Below are positions 21,925-33,968 of a DNA stretch of 64,000 nt, piece after piece. Under the pieces are notes generated by a model that saw only the letters and a program-made list of their open reading frames with translations, had not been told where the DNA came from and did not search any database. Numbering within the stretch: position 1 is the first letter of the stretch; every line of letters begins with the position of its first letter. Source of the stretch: Heloderma charlesbogerti (taxonomy: Eukaryota > Chordata > Lepidosauria > Squamata > Helodermatidae); NCBI GenBank assembly GCA_026122225.1, contig JANEZZ010001956.1, forward strand, positions 2,110,501-2,174,500. Direction: 5' to 3'. Made by a program: the position numbers and the translations under genes.

Positions 21925-22225
21925 AGAAGTTGTGGGTGGCACTTTAAAGATGAACAGATTTATTATGGTGTAAGCTTTCCTAGATGAGAGTCCACCTATA
22001 GATGTATGAAATGTTAATCTAAACTGGCAGATCTACATAGATACCTGGAGTGAGGGGGATTGTAAACTGTGAAGTCAAATGGCAATGAAATGCAGAAAGT
22101 CCAGGCTGTGACAGCGTGTGTATGTGTGACAGAGAAAGTGCTGTGCATCTGTCAAAGTGGACTCTAGTCCATGACACCTTTTGCCACAGTAACTTTGTTA
22201 GTCTTTAAGCTGTCACAAGCCTTTT
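21925..22225. repeat. Interspersed repeat, AAGCTTTCCTAGATGAGAGTCC family
   Basis: GTAAGCTTTCCTAGATGAGAGTCC near the left and AGTGGACTCTAGTCCATGAC near the right, followed by AACTTTGTTAGTCTTTAAGCTGTCAC, are diagnostic phrases of an old amniote interspersed repeat. No coding sequence. Class not assigned. Confidence 0.5.
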
Positions 22226-22565
22226 TGTTGTTTTTGTCAATAATAATGTAGCTCTGCTTTTGAACCTTTTGTTTCTTAAGCCTAATTTGTTATATCAAGC
22301 ATGAGTTCCATTCTGTTTCCTTCTACACTTGGCAGTTCCAAAATCCACAGCAGGGCAATGCCTTCCTTCACTACAAGCAATCAAAATGTCACAAAATTGT
22401 GAGCAAGCTTTCCAGTCGTCCAGTGCTTTTCATCAGGCTGGATGTTAAGTAAAACAGGGTGGAGGCAGTGGGAGAGAGAGAAAAAAGCTGTCTTGATGTT
22501 GTAGCCATGAAGTCTGCATTTAGCCACAATCTTAAAATGGAGCATAGGAGGGGATTGCAGATTAG

Positions 22566-22655
22566 GCTGTAATCCTGTACACTTTTATTTGGGAGTAAGT
22601 CCCACTGAACTCAGTGAGATTTACTTTTGAGTAGACAGACACCTAGGATTGCAGG
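22566..22655. mobile_element. Short palindromic MITE, GCAATCC-ended
   Basis: CTGTAATCCTGTACAC at the left, CTAGGATTGCAGG at the right, with GGGAGTAAGTCCCACTGAAC in the centre. Same family as 1196-1290 and better preserved. Confidence 0.75.
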
Positions 22656-22839
22656 GACAAAGAAATACACTATTTCCTATTTTTGAAAATATAAAATCTA
22701 GCTGTTACCTGGATCTGTCTCTGCCTTATGGACCAACACAGCTTCCTTTGTTTTTCTGGGCAGTACAAAGTGAAGAAGCGTCTCCTAAACTCATCTTTCT
22801 TTTTTACAAAGCTTCAGGCTCAAGCTCAATAGAGTTCCA

Positions 22840-22990
22840 CTGGATTAGAGGACACAAGGTCCATCTAGTCCAGCATTCAGTTTCCATTCCAACAGTGGCC
22901 GATCTGGGATGTTTACATGCAGGGCATGATGGAAACAGATTTCCCCTGTCTTCTGCCTCTGATCAGGGAGATCCCATTTAGTTAGCATAG
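22840..22990 (-). mobile_element. Interspersed repeat fragment (GGTCCATCTAGTCCAGCATTC)
   Basis: ACAAGGTCCATCTAGTCCAGCATTC and CAACAGTGGCCGATCTGGGATG match the family seen at 18735-18910 and 46860-47100. Confidence 0.5.
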
Positions 22991-23082
22991 CAAATCGTCA
23001 TTTGAATAAATTGTGGGGTTCAAATTGTTCAGATAAAATGGACGGTGGGGAATTATCTGCTAACTTGAGGGGGCAGCACATT

Positions 23083-23205
23083 TATTTATTTATTTGCTCA
23101 CTTGCTTTATTTAATACAGAAATGTATATCCCACCCGTCTAGTGCCTGTGCACCTCTCAGGTCTCTTCACAACCATTTAAAACCACATTGATACAATAAA
23201 AACAT
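23083..23205 (-). mobile_element. L2-type 3' tail
   Basis: TTTATTTATTTATTTGCTCAC, TATATCCCACCCGTCTAG and CACCTCTCAGGTCTCTTCACAAC are the reverse complement of the AATAAATAAA-ended L2/SINE tail. Confidence 0.6.
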
Positions 23206-23694
23206 AGAAGCAGGCTAGGAATCTTGTTATATTTGTGGGCTTGTTAGTAAATTTGTTTATACTCTCTATTGTTAAATTGCTAATAATACTTTGGTCCAAT
23301 TATGTGGTTGTATACTTTTGTCAGCATTGTAAGTAATAAAAATCAAGATAATTCTTTTAAAAAAAGTAGAAGCAGAGACTATAGACAAAGTAACCTTTTA
23401 AAAACAAACACTTAGCATTAAAAAGCCTGCCAGAATAGAAATGTTTCTATATAGAAATAGAAACCAACCAGCAAAAGACATCCACCATCAACTGGCCTCT
23501 GCCCCAGGTGGGACACAGACACAAGGTCTTTTCACCTGACCAGAGAAAAAATGCTGGGTTTTTTTAAACCCAAACATGCCTGCAGGGAAAGGATGAATCA
23601 TGCACACCCTGGTCCAATCAATTCACAGTGCCTGTGTGGCTGTACTTCCGTTTTCTTTTCTCTCTCTGATTTTTTAAAAAAGGGAACTTGTGAC

Positions 23695-24065
23695 CAGGGC
23701 CGGTGTCAAGAGTAGGCATGGTTGGGCACCTGCCAAGGGCCCACACCCCAGCAGGGGTCTACTGAGAAGAGCCCCTGGACTTGCTCTTCCTGTTCATCAC
23801 TGCAACCTGCTTCTTCCCCTGCCTATTCCTCTGGCCCAGACAATGGTGGACATGGGAAGGAGCGGGAGGTGCCACCGCCTCCTCATTCATTGCCTCTCTG
23901 CCTGTCAAGCAAGCAAGTGGGAGCACTGATGAGAAAGAGAATGAGGAGCAATAGCAGCTGGTGACAATGGTGGTGAGAAGGAAGACTCACTGAGGGAAGG
24001 AGCCCACTGAGGGTGTATTGCCCAAGGGCCCTCAAAAACCTGGACCTTGGCACTGTGTTTCAGCC
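23695..24065. repeat. Interspersed repeat with GGGCACCTGCCAAGGGCC end
   Basis: CAGGGCCGGTGTCAAGAGTAGG and TTGGGCACCTGCCAAGGGCC at the left answer GTATTGCCCAAGGGCCCTCAAAAACC and CTTGGCACTG at the right as imperfect inverted ends. Probably a non-autonomous hAT-type element; no transposase. Confidence 0.5.
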
Positions 24066-24609
24066 TAACTGGCTGTTGTGTGTGGGCAATGTGTCTGGCC
24101 TGCCCATCATGGCAGAGCTGAACAGGGAGAAGGGAAGGAGGGCCCTGCTGCATTAGTCCACATTGACCTTTCATCTCCTTTAGCAGGAGGGCAGACCAGT
24201 CAGAGGCAGCCCATCCACGTGGGTTTGAGAAGCCATTTAGCTCATCTCTACCTCTTTCAGAGAGATCGCAGTCTCTGCTTACCTCAGGGTTAAAACCGCA
24301 TGGTATATTACATGCGTAGTGTGCAACTGCTGACCCTCTCCTTCTTTTGTACTCACAAGTGTGCAGGGCCCTGATCTAGATCTGGACCACTGTGCACAGG
24401 TAGGGGAGGTTTAAAACTTCCCCCACCAACAGCTTGTTTTCCAAAAAGCACCAAGAGTTGGGAGTCTAAGTTATAGACAAATGGCAGCAGCTCCAGGCCA
24501 ATGAATCATTTGCCTTTCTCACTGAGAGCCCATGAAGGGAACATTGCCCGCCTCCCCTCTCCGCCTACTCCTTGGTAGCTTTTTGACTCTCTTAAGCCTG
24601 CCCCATCTT

Positions 24610-25090
24610 GTCCTCAGCCAGGGCTGGCCTAAGACATTTTGCTGCCTGAGGCAATCCTCACCCTCTTGCCTGAGGCATGGTGTTTAGTAACCAAAGCTGG
24701 CCGAGCTATATTGGCCCATGAGGTAGAAGACCTCATCTATGCCCCCTCCCTGAGAGTAAAAATGCAGTAACAATAAAAAATGAAATAACCAACAATTTGT
24801 TGCCTTTTCATGTTATCCACATGTTATTTGGTGTTTATAGCCTTTTATTTATATATTTATTTAATCAATTTATAGACCACTTATCAAATTATCTCTAATA
24901 TTTACTATTTATTTTTATTGTATTTGTTTTGCATTGTTTTGCACTGTTTTTATTGTATGGCACCTTGAGAGGGTTCTGCCCTTAGGCAGCCTAAAATTCA
25001 GTTTGAATTTCTCTCTCTCTGCAAAATCAGCTGCCTGAAGCGGCCGTTTCGCTCTGCCTAATGCCTGCCTGCTTGCCTCCTGTGCCTTCC
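24610..25090. repeat. Interspersed repeat, AAGACATTTTGCTGCCTGAGG family, with L2-like insert
   Basis: Left part as described for 21183-21400. The central AT-rich stretch (TTTATTTATATATTTATTTAATC at 24845) looks like an inserted tail. The right end CAGCTGCCTGAAGCGGCCG may close the element. Confidence 0.45.
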
Positions 25091-25664
25091 TTTCTCAGTA
25101 ACTATTTGCCTGAAAGTTTCTTGATACAACAGTTCCAGCAGTGGGACTGATCCACTTGCTTCTTTGAGTCAATCCTGTGATCACACATATTAGTAGAATT
25201 CATGCAGTTTTGTCATTGCTATCAGGGTCATGAACTTCAGATCTGTAAGAATGTTTGTTACAAGCCTATAAACAAAGATACCCTGTTCACCACCACTTTC
25301 CCCCTAGCCAAACCTATCTGTCAAGGAAAAAAGAGAGATGTAGATAAACACATTTTGAAGGTCATCCATTTATACTTGTCAGATTAATAGCATGTTGAGA
25401 TCTGTCAAATGATTTCTTACAGCCTTCTCTGGAGATATTTATTGTTTTATTGCTGGTTATTTGAAACTGCCTTCAAAGGAAAAGTGAACTTGCCCTTTGT
25501 ACTTTCTCAAGATCTTTCCAGAAATTCTAAATCTTGGATGGAACAACATTTGCTATGTGAAGCAAATGCCTGTGCAAGGTGTCCTACCCATATTTCAGAT
25601 TGCAGAATATTTAAATAGTGAAATAAATATTATTAAACTTTCATCCAAGAAACTAAGTACATGC

Positions 25665-25775
25665 GATCATCCCCTTTAATGCTCACGACAACCCTAACAG
25701 GTAGCTTAGGCAGAGAAATGGTGATAGGACGTGTCTCTCCCACTGCCTAGTTCAAATCCAGAAGTCTTAGCATTA
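25665..25775 (-). mobile_element. MIR-type SINE fragment
   Basis: CTCACGACAACCCTAACAGGTAG and CTGCCTAGTTCAAATCC are the reverse complement of MIR core phrases. Short and old. Confidence 0.5.
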
Positions 25776-26099
25776 CCTTCATACCAATTCTTAATGAAAA
25801 AATAAATATGAAAAAGTGGAATATTCTGTTGTTTTAGAATAGAAAGAGAGGATATAGAGACCTGTGGGGGAGGTAAGGAGACGGTCCTCTTCACAAGTCT
25901 GGAAAATGGCCTTGCCGACTGGCTTTATATAATTATATGCAAATGAGTACTAAATTAGGACCTTCACGCAGAGCACTTCCGCACAAGCTGTTTTCTAGAA
26001 GTCAGTGCCAGTTTGAAGTCCCTGCATCTAACCTGCCTCGGCTGTGTTTATAAACCACATTGGACATACTTTGCACGCAGCTGACATCTAGGAATTGGA

Positions 26100-26460
26100 G
26101 TAGCGGTGTTCTGGCCCTAAAAATCATACCAGTTTGAACACAAAACTATTTCCTGGTGTCAACCTATCAGGCTTCAAAAATACGTGTAGACAGAAATTAG
26201 GGAAACCAAACACTGCAGTTGTCATCCATGCCACATATTTTTTACCTCCACACCCATTTTTGAAATAATAAGCTTCAGTAAGGCTGTGTGTCCTCTCCAC
26301 CAAAAATAAATATTCTTCGCAAAGAGAATCTGAAAGCTGAATTATGCAGCCTGTATAAATTATGCAAATTGAGAAAAATGTATGCATCTTAGCTAATTTG
26401 CGTAATTTATTCCATGTTTGATAGTGACATTCCATTCCTGTCCTCCACATGTACATGGGA
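26100..26460. other. Candidate conserved non-coding element
   Basis: A repeat-free, moderately AT-rich stretch that contains TTATGCAAATTGAG and CTAATTTGCGTAATTTATT, the kind of octamer/homeobox-like motifs that are frequent in conserved non-coding elements. A 110-codon open frame on the minus strand shows no recognisable domain. Conservation cannot be judged from one sequence. Confidence 0.25.
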
Positions 26461-26624
26461 CACCTTATTCAGCCACCTCTTTGGCTTCTGATACTTTAGC
26501 AGACTTTGCCCACATACATTCAGCTAAAAGGGAGATGTGTCTCTATCAGGGCTAAGCAAATTCCAGCTGTTCAGCCCTGTCCCCTTGTCTCAGAAAACCT
26601 TGTTGGGAGCCACTGCATAGTGCA

Positions 26625-26855
26625 GGGGTGTTGAACCTTGGGGCTGTGGGTCCAAATCCAGTCCTCTTGGGTTTCCCAGAGGGCCACACACCCTTCTCCT
26701 GGCTCCACCTCTTTCCTCAACTGCTGATTATTTGGTGGCTTCCCACAGGGTTTTCCCCATTCTAAACGGCTGAGATGCCTCTCGTAAGGCTGTTACTGGC
26801 AGTAAGGGCTATACGCTAATAGACGCTGGTATTTTTGGCCCCACCCCTGAACTTG
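26625..26855. mobile_element. Non-autonomous hAT-like element
   Basis: GCAGGGGTGTTGAACCTTGG at the left and GGCCCCACCCCTG at the right, with internal GATGCCTCTCGTAAGGCTGTTACTGGCAGTAAGGGC shared with 11675-12010. Confidence 0.65.
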
Positions 26856-28020
26856 ATTCATAAAGGCAGCTTATAAATACTTTAATTAATTAAATAAAAT
26901 ATAAGGAATGCTGCTTGAATAATGTGGATAGCCTGTGGAACCCATGTCATTTCTCTTTCCAGTTCTACACGAGTGTGGTTTTCTTGTGAGAATCTTTCGT
27001 AAGCTGCTACGAGAACCTCTTGGGGCTATAAAGTGGGATATAAGTATTCAAAACAAAATAAAGTAAGTAAGGGCTAGAAATCTGCTTTTAGAAAAGAAAT
27101 GAGCACTGAGATTCCCATGATGCTGAGTTCTGCATTTATTATCACATTTTTCACTGTCCTCTGGCAAATCAATGGCAGATAGGCAATCCTGAGTTTAAGT
27201 CATCACCCCTTATCCTTCATACAAATTTTATTTGGCCCCCAAGGGCTCCATGGTAGGAAATTTAAATTTTCAAAAGAAGCAGACTATTTCTAGAGATTTA
27301 AGAGAGGAAGGGTTTAGGAAGATGCATGAAGCCCATTCAAAGGCTGACCAAAGCCCCTAAGCAATACATGAGCTTTCTAATACAAGAGCATCAGAAAGAG
27401 CAGATCTAAAGGGTAGCACATTGTGTTATAAAAGCACCGTAACATGCAATGTGTAGGAACCCAAGGTGGATAACAGCCAACTATTGTTCATGCCACTTCC
27501 TTGGTTAAGAGCAGAGAGAGGGAACATTATTGGTTAAGTGAAGAGCAGGCAAGATGGAATAAAGGGTGAATTGGCTGGGGGATAGAGACATGAGAAAAGT
27601 GTTTTGGAGTGAAGAAATGGAACACCTTTAGCTAGGAATGACATCCAACAGTGTATTTTAATGAGCTTGTTCCCAAGCCAAGGAAGTGGCATGAACAATA
27701 AGGAAGATACAATCAAATGAAGGCAAAATAAAACCCCATTTCAAAGCCAAAACAGTTGATGAGAGTTGGAAGCAAAAGGATTGGCGTCATTTTTTCCTTG
27801 GCACAAAACCCAGTCCAGATTGCATGTGTTTGTCATGAATGTTCTTGCGGGAGATCAGAGCCTTCCTCTCACATTCTCCTTTCATGATTCTGGAGTCAAA
27901 GCCATTCTTCACAGCACACTCACCCTACCATTGATAATAACAATTTACTTTTACATAGGACAGTGCTCTTCCACCTCAACTGTGGCTCTCCAACTCTCTC
28001 TTTTTCATTCACACACAATG
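26856..28020. other. Unassigned intergenic sequence
   Basis: Apart from a possible SINE tail at about 27000-27070 (GGGATATAAGTATTC then AAATAAAGTAAGTAA) I recognise nothing here. Confidence 0.4.
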
Positions 28021-28385
28021 GGCTGGTTTGCACACAATCGTGGCAAATCATGGGTTAATTAACCCACAATTTGCCAGATCACATGCCACTTGTGTGCCAT
28101 TCTCTCTTTAAATATGCAACCTCCAATCAGCCTGATTGTAGGTCGCTATATGATGTGCAAATCCGGACACGTTTGTGGGCAAAACAACCCAAAGTTAGCC
28201 TACGATTAGTTGTTAGGTTAACTTTGGATTGTTTTACCCTCGAACAACCCAAAATGTCCAGGTTCACACGTCATACGGCAACTTAAATTTGGGCTGAGCA
28301 GATGTTGCGTATTTAAAGAGACACATGACCCAGAAAATCGTGGGTTAATTAATTAATTTGCTGCCATTGTGTTGAAACTGGCTCT
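28021..28385. mobile_element. Foldback element with TTAATTAACCCAC arms
   Basis: GCTGGTTTGCACACAATCGTGGC followed by GGGTTAATTAACCCACAATTTGCC at the left, and GTGGGTTAATTAATTAATTTGCTGCC then TGTTGAAACTGGC at the right, form inverted ends about 60 bp long. Non-coding interior of about 240 bp. Confidence 0.6.
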
Positions 28386-31030
28386 CACTCTCTCCTTCTC
28401 TCTCACTCTCTGCAGGGACTCTCTGGCTTTGCCTTGTCCTTTGCTTTAGCAGTGGGCTGGTTGCTGTGATCTGGGCTACCAAAAGAGGCTACAGGGATGG
28501 AGAGTCAGGAGAGCTGCTGCTCATCAGCTGTAAGGTGGCTCAAGGGGGTGGGGGAAAGGAGAAAACAGGAGCTATTGGCCGATTAGCTGCGATAGGGGAA
28601 GAGCCCAAGAGGCAAAGAATAACGTGACTGGCTAGCTGGAGTGGTGCATCGTGCAGGCGCTGGAGGGTAAACTGAATGCGCAGGCGAGAGAGAGCAACGC
28701 GGACCTGCGCCGGGAGATTCTGCAGCGCTGCGTAGAGCAGAGCACTCTCTCAGTGATGAGAAAAAGATCCATCCCCATCCAAGGGCCAAGTGAGCCTGTT
28801 GGAATTTGCCTGACTGGTGACTGACTGATGAGGTCTTGCTTGGGTGACATGGGGGGGGGGGTGGAGAAGAGAGGCTCGAAGTGGCCTTCAGCCATGTCCA
28901 GTGCAAACCATCACCACTTGACTGCAGAGGGGGGAGAGGAGAGGCCCCCGCAACCTGGAAAAGGCCCCCAAGTGGCCTCAGAGGTGGTGCCTGGAGCCAA
29001 AGTGGGTCCTGCTTGAAAAGTAGTGAAGGTGGCTGAAATAGGACATTTTAAGTGTTTCACGTAGGCTGTCTCAGTACTATCTTTATCATGGTATACGGCT
29101 TTCTAGTTAATATTTGGCTGAGGTGAGATTTGAATCGGGCACCTCCCCACTCCTAATGGCTCACAACCTTAGCCACCATGCTAGGTTCTTTTCCCCCTGT
29201 CCCTGACTTTAATCCTGCATTTCCATTTACCTCATCCGAAATACTGCCTCATGGGACCATATCTGATGTTGCACATGCGCCTGCTATGTTGCTAAGAAGG
29301 ACACTCTGTGAGGGAGAGAGAGAGACACTGGGAAGACATTCTCTTTCCCCAAGGGAAAATCACTTGTAAACATCTTCATGTAACTAAAGCCTCCAGGGAA
29401 CACCTGTACTCGTTAACAGATGAGATAGGGACCCATAGGGCCATTTCAAGTCACAAGTCACCTCCACAGAAAGCAACTTCCATGTATGCATTTTTGTGAA
29501 TGTTGTGTAAATTGTCACACACTTTACACAGAAACCGAATTTGCTGCAGCTACACTGATGTTCCCTGCAGCAAATATGTACAGTATGGAGGCAGGTGTGA
29601 CATCCTAAACATGCAAGAGACATACACAGCAGAGGCTTGCTGTGTTTGCTGCAGTGAATACTGCTGTAGAATCAATATATCCAGGGAAAAACACAATTGC
29701 TGCATAAAGTTCAAAGTGACTCTGATGAACCTACACCTGAGTAATTTGTTATGTTGTAGGGAGCCGTTAATAGCACTGTGTATGTTGCAATCCTGCAAAA
29801 GCACAGGGGTGAGGGAGAGCCAAAAATATAGTACTGAGCACAGAATTCAGATGTTTGGGAATTCCATTTTTTCTTTTTTCTTTTAAGGCAAGTTCCTAGC
29901 CCTTAGGACTGCAAAGTTATACCTGAAAGTATGACACTGCTGAATTCTCAGAAGCCTGAGTGGCTGCTGAGTAAACTTTTAAAAGTTTGGGGCTTGCTTT
30001 CAGTGCCTCACATAGCTCATTCATTGCTCCTTCCCATGATCAGCAAAACCAGATTAAACGACACAAAAATAGTTAAGACGGCAGAATAAAGCATGAAAAG
30101 AAAATCAGTAATTCACCCTTGTTCAATCTGTGTGAATTATCCTGATCTTATATTGGGCTTTACTTGGGGTACTGTTGAACATACTGCACCGATACCATTT
30201 TTATGCTGCAGTTTCTATCTTCAGCTTAAAAGAATCCATGGCCATAAGGAAGAAGAGGGTAGGGCTTCTTGAACTGCTTCCTCACTTGAAGCTCTTTTTG
30301 CTATCATGGATTTAAAACTGTTCTACAGCCATGAAGGCCAGAAATACATACATGGTGTTTTGTTTTGTGCTGACATGAAGAAAAATAGGTATGCTCAGGA
30401 TTTGAGAAGAAGCCTACAGATTAGACCACTGCCTCAGAGGACTGCCTACCCTCGATTTGAACATTGAGATGTGGCATTCCAGTGTTTATTCTGAAAGACT
30501 CCAGTTGACAGCCGTGCCCCCATCCCTGAATGGAATCTGTGCTTGTGGAGGCACTGCAATTCTCTAAGAGCAAATGACTTGAGAGGCTCTTCTGACAGAG
30601 TTACCAATTTAGCACAATGGGAATTTGCGGGAGCTTTCTCAATGCTTTGCATTCACATTTGCTGAAGCCACCCCCCACCCCACCGTAGTCTGTTTGCTTG
30701 GCTGGTACGGCAGAGTGACTCTGCCAGCATCTCACAGTAATTACAGGGTGTTAGTTTTGCCTCACTGAAAAGATAACAGTTCCCCCACACACTGGGGAAA
30801 ATGATTAGAACTTGGCAAACACCAAGAGCTTTTGATGAATCAAATGGATCTAATTAGATTTTGGGGTGGGGGGAGGTTACAGAAATTGAAACTCATTTGT
30901 AGTGGCTCCCTTTAATTTGATAATATGTGCTCATCTTATCAGTCCTAAAAAGTGGATGTAGCATAAGATGACAATTCACATGACCATGTTAGGCAAGAAG
31001 ATGCAAGTTTACTTGGGCAGGGATGTGAGC
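28386..31030. other. Unassigned intergenic sequence
   Basis: A GC-richer part at 28640-29020 (with a G9 run at 28852-28860) gives overlapping open frames on both strands with no recognisable domain. The remainder shows no gene and no repeat family I can name. Confidence 0.4.
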
Positions 31031-31033
31031 TGT

Positions 31034-31110
31034 CATAGAATCATAGACTAGTATAGTAGGGTTGGAAGGGGCCTACAAGGCCATTGAGTCCAACCTGTCT
31101 TTGCTCAGCT
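31034..31110 (-). mobile_element. CR1 LINE 3' end fragment
   Basis: TCATAGAATCATAGACTAGTATAG, GGGTTGGAAGGGGCCTACAAGGCCATTGAGTCCAACC is the reverse complement of the CR1 3' end also seen at 2360-2430. Confidence 0.9.
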
Positions 31111-31139
31111 TCATTTGATAACTGTCTGATGTGCAGCAT

Positions 31140-31230
31140 GTGTGTATATATTTTTTATATATAAAAATTTTATATATAAAAATATGTGTAGTATATATCT
31201 TTTTATATATATAAATTATAATTTCTTACA
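31140..31230. repeat. AT-rich palindromic low-complexity tract
   Basis: Runs of TATATA alternate with AAAAATTTT, including TATATAAAAATTTTATATATA, which can fold on itself. Confidence 0.85.
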
Positions 31231-31389
31231 CCCTGCTCCTAGCTGGGACTCCTAGTTGTCTCACATTCAAGGGACTGATCATGTCTACACTGGATTCACT
31301 TAAGCAATAATGTACCATCAGGAGCTCCAAGACCATTTACTGGGCTCATATTATGTGTGGTTTAAAAATTAAGGATCACTTTAGATCAC

Positions 31390-31845
31390 GTACGGGCAAC
31401 CTGTGGGCTACATAGCCCCCGGGGTGCTCTGCTCACTTTCCCCTGCCACCCAGCTGATCAGCCATCAGCTGAAGGGGAGGGAACAAATTGCTCTTTCTCT
31501 GCTAATAGCAGTGGGAAGCAGCGATCTGGATCAGGATCACTGGGGGTAGATGGAGAGGCTTTAACCTTACCCCCTGCCAGTGATCTCCATGTAAGCCTTG
31601 ATCAGGCTCAGGATTGGTGGGGGGAAGAGGGTTTAAATGCCCCCACGCTAGTGATCTCATACCTTGATTTCAGCAGGCAGGAAGAGAAGGTTGTAACCTC
31701 CCCATCCCTATGTGCTGAGATGTGGGGATGGACAGATGGGATGTGTGTGTTTATATGTCTGTGCATGTGCACATATGGCCTCCATCCCACTACCTGGCAC
31801 TGCATGCAGCCCTTGAGGCCAAAAACATTGCCCACCTCTGCTTTA
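31390..31845. mobile_element. Non-autonomous hAT-like element
   Basis: ACGGGCAACCTGTGGGCTACATAGCCC at the left and GCAGCCCTTGAGGCCAAAAACATTGCCCACC at the right are imperfect inverted ends. The interior repeats GATCNGGATCACTGGGGG-like phrases about every 100 bp. No transposase. Confidence 0.55.
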
Positions 31846-32532
31846 GATACTTATGAGGAACTCTATGAAGCACATTTTAATTGAATTTGTATGGGATGGT
31901 CTATATACTGTTTCAGCATTTAGCATTACAAGCCACAAGTGAGGTTTCCTTAATTTTTCTTTTAATTGTGGTTTGTTTAAATGCTAGTTTCTTGTTGATA
32001 TTTGCATGTTGTATGAATGACTATCAAAAGAAGAATTAGTACTCCTCACAGAGTGCTTACCAATGTTTCAAAGATGAAGGAAATAATTGTAGAACATAGG
32101 GACTTTTGTCCTGGCAAGTCATATGAAGTTGCCAGCACTATGATAAGAGAGGTGTCCTCCAATGTGCTATTCTTAATAGGGACCTTATTAGGCAAAGTTA
32201 CATGAAACATTTGTGCCTGAAAGTATCATTACAAAGCAGAAGTCAGTATGGTTCCCACCAAAAGTCTTCTTGAAGCTACAGAAAGATTCTGCCAAATATG
32301 AGGCAATGCTCAGGTGCAAATTTACTGAACTTTAAGAAAGCAACCTTCTATCTACATTTATAATGATGAGAAGATGTCCACATATGGACCTTAAAGAGGC
32401 ACTTGGGAAGAATGAATTCTCACCCCTCTCAAGATCCCCCTTCACTCTCCTTCTCTTTACATATGAGAAGGCGAAGTCAGCCATGCCTTTGAACCCTGCT
32501 CCCCATAAGCAGCTCTTTTCCTCCCTACTCAT

Positions 32533-32885
32533 TTGTTGTTTATTCGTTCTGTCTCTTCCAACTCTTTGGGACTTCATGGACCAGCCCACGCCAGAGTTTC
32601 CTGTCAGCCGTCATGACCCCCAGCTCCCCCAAGGTCGAGTCTTCTGATCTGGGAGTCCCATCTTCCGATGGTATACCGACATATCTCTGGTTGTTCTGAT
32701 CCATTAAGTTTTCACAGCAAGAATACTGGGGTGGGTTGCTGTTACCTTCCCCAGGGATCGTATTTAGTCTGACCTCTCTGCCATGACCTTCCCGGCTTGG
32801 ATGTCCCTTCACGGTTTAGCTCATGGTGTTATTGAGGTGCTCCAGCTCCAGCACCACGACAAGGTAACAATCTCCTTTGCTGGAG
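32533..32885 (-). mobile_element. Internally deleted BovB derivative (SINE-like)
   Basis: Read on the minus strand, the left part matches the 5' untranslated region and first codons of the intact BovB (compare ACCTTGTCGTGGTGCTGGAG with 59963 onward, GGTCATGGCAGAGAG with 60045 and CAACCCACCCCAGTATTCTTG with 60098). After about 60200 it jumps to the BovB 3' end (GGTCCATGAAGTCCCAAAGAG, compare 63120-63140) and a short CAACAA tail. All of the endonuclease and reverse transcriptase is missing. An exact 11-bp duplication, TCCCTACTCAT, flanks it at 32522-32532 and 32886-32896, so this short form itself was inserted here, presumably by BovB proteins acting in trans. Confidence 0.88.
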
Positions 32886-33289
32886 TCCCTACTCATACAG
32901 CCTTCTAATCAACAGAGCAGCTCACTCCTCAGGTAATCTTGGCAGACAAATCAGAAGCTCCCAGAGAAGTCCTGCTGACATAGAGGGTTACTCTGTGCCT
33001 CACAAGACAAGAGAAGAACTCTCTCCCTTCAGGGAGAAAAGCAGTGAGCTGTCTACCCCCGTTGTCTGACTTCTCTGGTCCAGTCACTTGTGCCCTACCT
33101 AAGGTAAAGACAAGCTAAATCAGCAGTGCCCCAAACTCTCCACATGCTTATGGCACTACTTTCATCTCTCTGCGAATTAAATATGTGATAGAAGGATTAC
33201 TATTTCTGTAAGAGTTGACTTTGGTTGCTCCAGGATCTGAAGTAGTCTGTATTGAAAGGGGGGTGAGGTTTGCCTCCTCTTGTTCTTAT

Positions 33290-33291
33290 TT

Positions 33292-33350
<59 letters not shown>

Positions 33351-33406
33351 ATCTATCTATCTATCCATCCATCCATCCATCCATCCATCCATCCATCCAT
33401 CCATCT
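33290..33406 (+). repeat. Microsatellite (CTAT)n(CATC)n
   Basis: A run of CTAT units with one CTTT interruption is followed by a run of CATC units. It makes low-complexity ORFs (repeating YLSI and IHPS) that are not genes. Confidence 0.97.
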
Positions 33407-33849
33407 CCCCCTCACTCTAAATAAAGTTTTGTTCAAGTTCATGATGCCTCTTGAGTGAAGCTCGAATATCACACTCTTCTGCATTAGTTTCAGATTCCCA
33501 GTTCTGGGGATTTTCTCCCACTCTATATAGGTTTCAAAATGTCATGGAATGTGATTCCAAGCAACAAATCATGAGTGGACATATAAGGAAAATGCACAGG
33601 CACATACTATGTGCACAAATTGCAATCACATAGCACTGTGCTATTCTAAATTTTCCGTGGGGGAAACTGCCCTGCTACCAAAGGTGTGTAGCAAGCACAG
33701 AGAATATCAAGCAGCACTCAAACTGTGGAATGTGTTTAAGATTTCCTAATACGGTGTCAGCTCTTTGGAAACAGTGGAAGGAAAGGCTGGCTAAGGCTAA
33801 GTGCACCTGAGAAGCACCAGCATCTTCGCTTTAGCTTTGATGATTTTAG

Positions 33850-33916
33850 GGGAGGGCTGTAGCTCAATGGTAGAGCACATACTTTGCAAGCAAAAGGTCC
33901 CAGGTTAATTCCCTGT

Positions 33917-33917
<1 letters not shown>
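33850..33917 (+). mobile_element. Head of tRNA-derived squamate SINE
   Basis: GGGCTGTAGCTCAATGGTAGAGCA (A box) and GGTCCCAGGTTAATTCCC (B box) are the tRNA-like head of the SINE seen inverted and nearly complete at 57602-57790. The body is replaced by a TTCT microsatellite. Confidence 0.8.

Positions 33918-33968
<51 letters not shown>
33918..33968 (+). repeat. Microsatellite (TTTC)n
   Basis: About twelve tandem TTTC units between the SINE head and the L2 tail. Confidence 0.97.

Noticed and set aside
28583..29016. Overlapping ORFs in a GC-rich stretch
   Set aside because: Open on both strands because of composition; no domain or splice pattern.
33215..33458. YLSIYLSI and IHPSIHPS repeat ORFs
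   Set aside because: Translation of the CTAT/CATC microsatellite.
33850..33917. tRNA gene
   Set aside because: A-box and B-box sequences are present, but the matching SINE at 57602-57790 and the lack of a complete cloverleaf show it is a SINE head.
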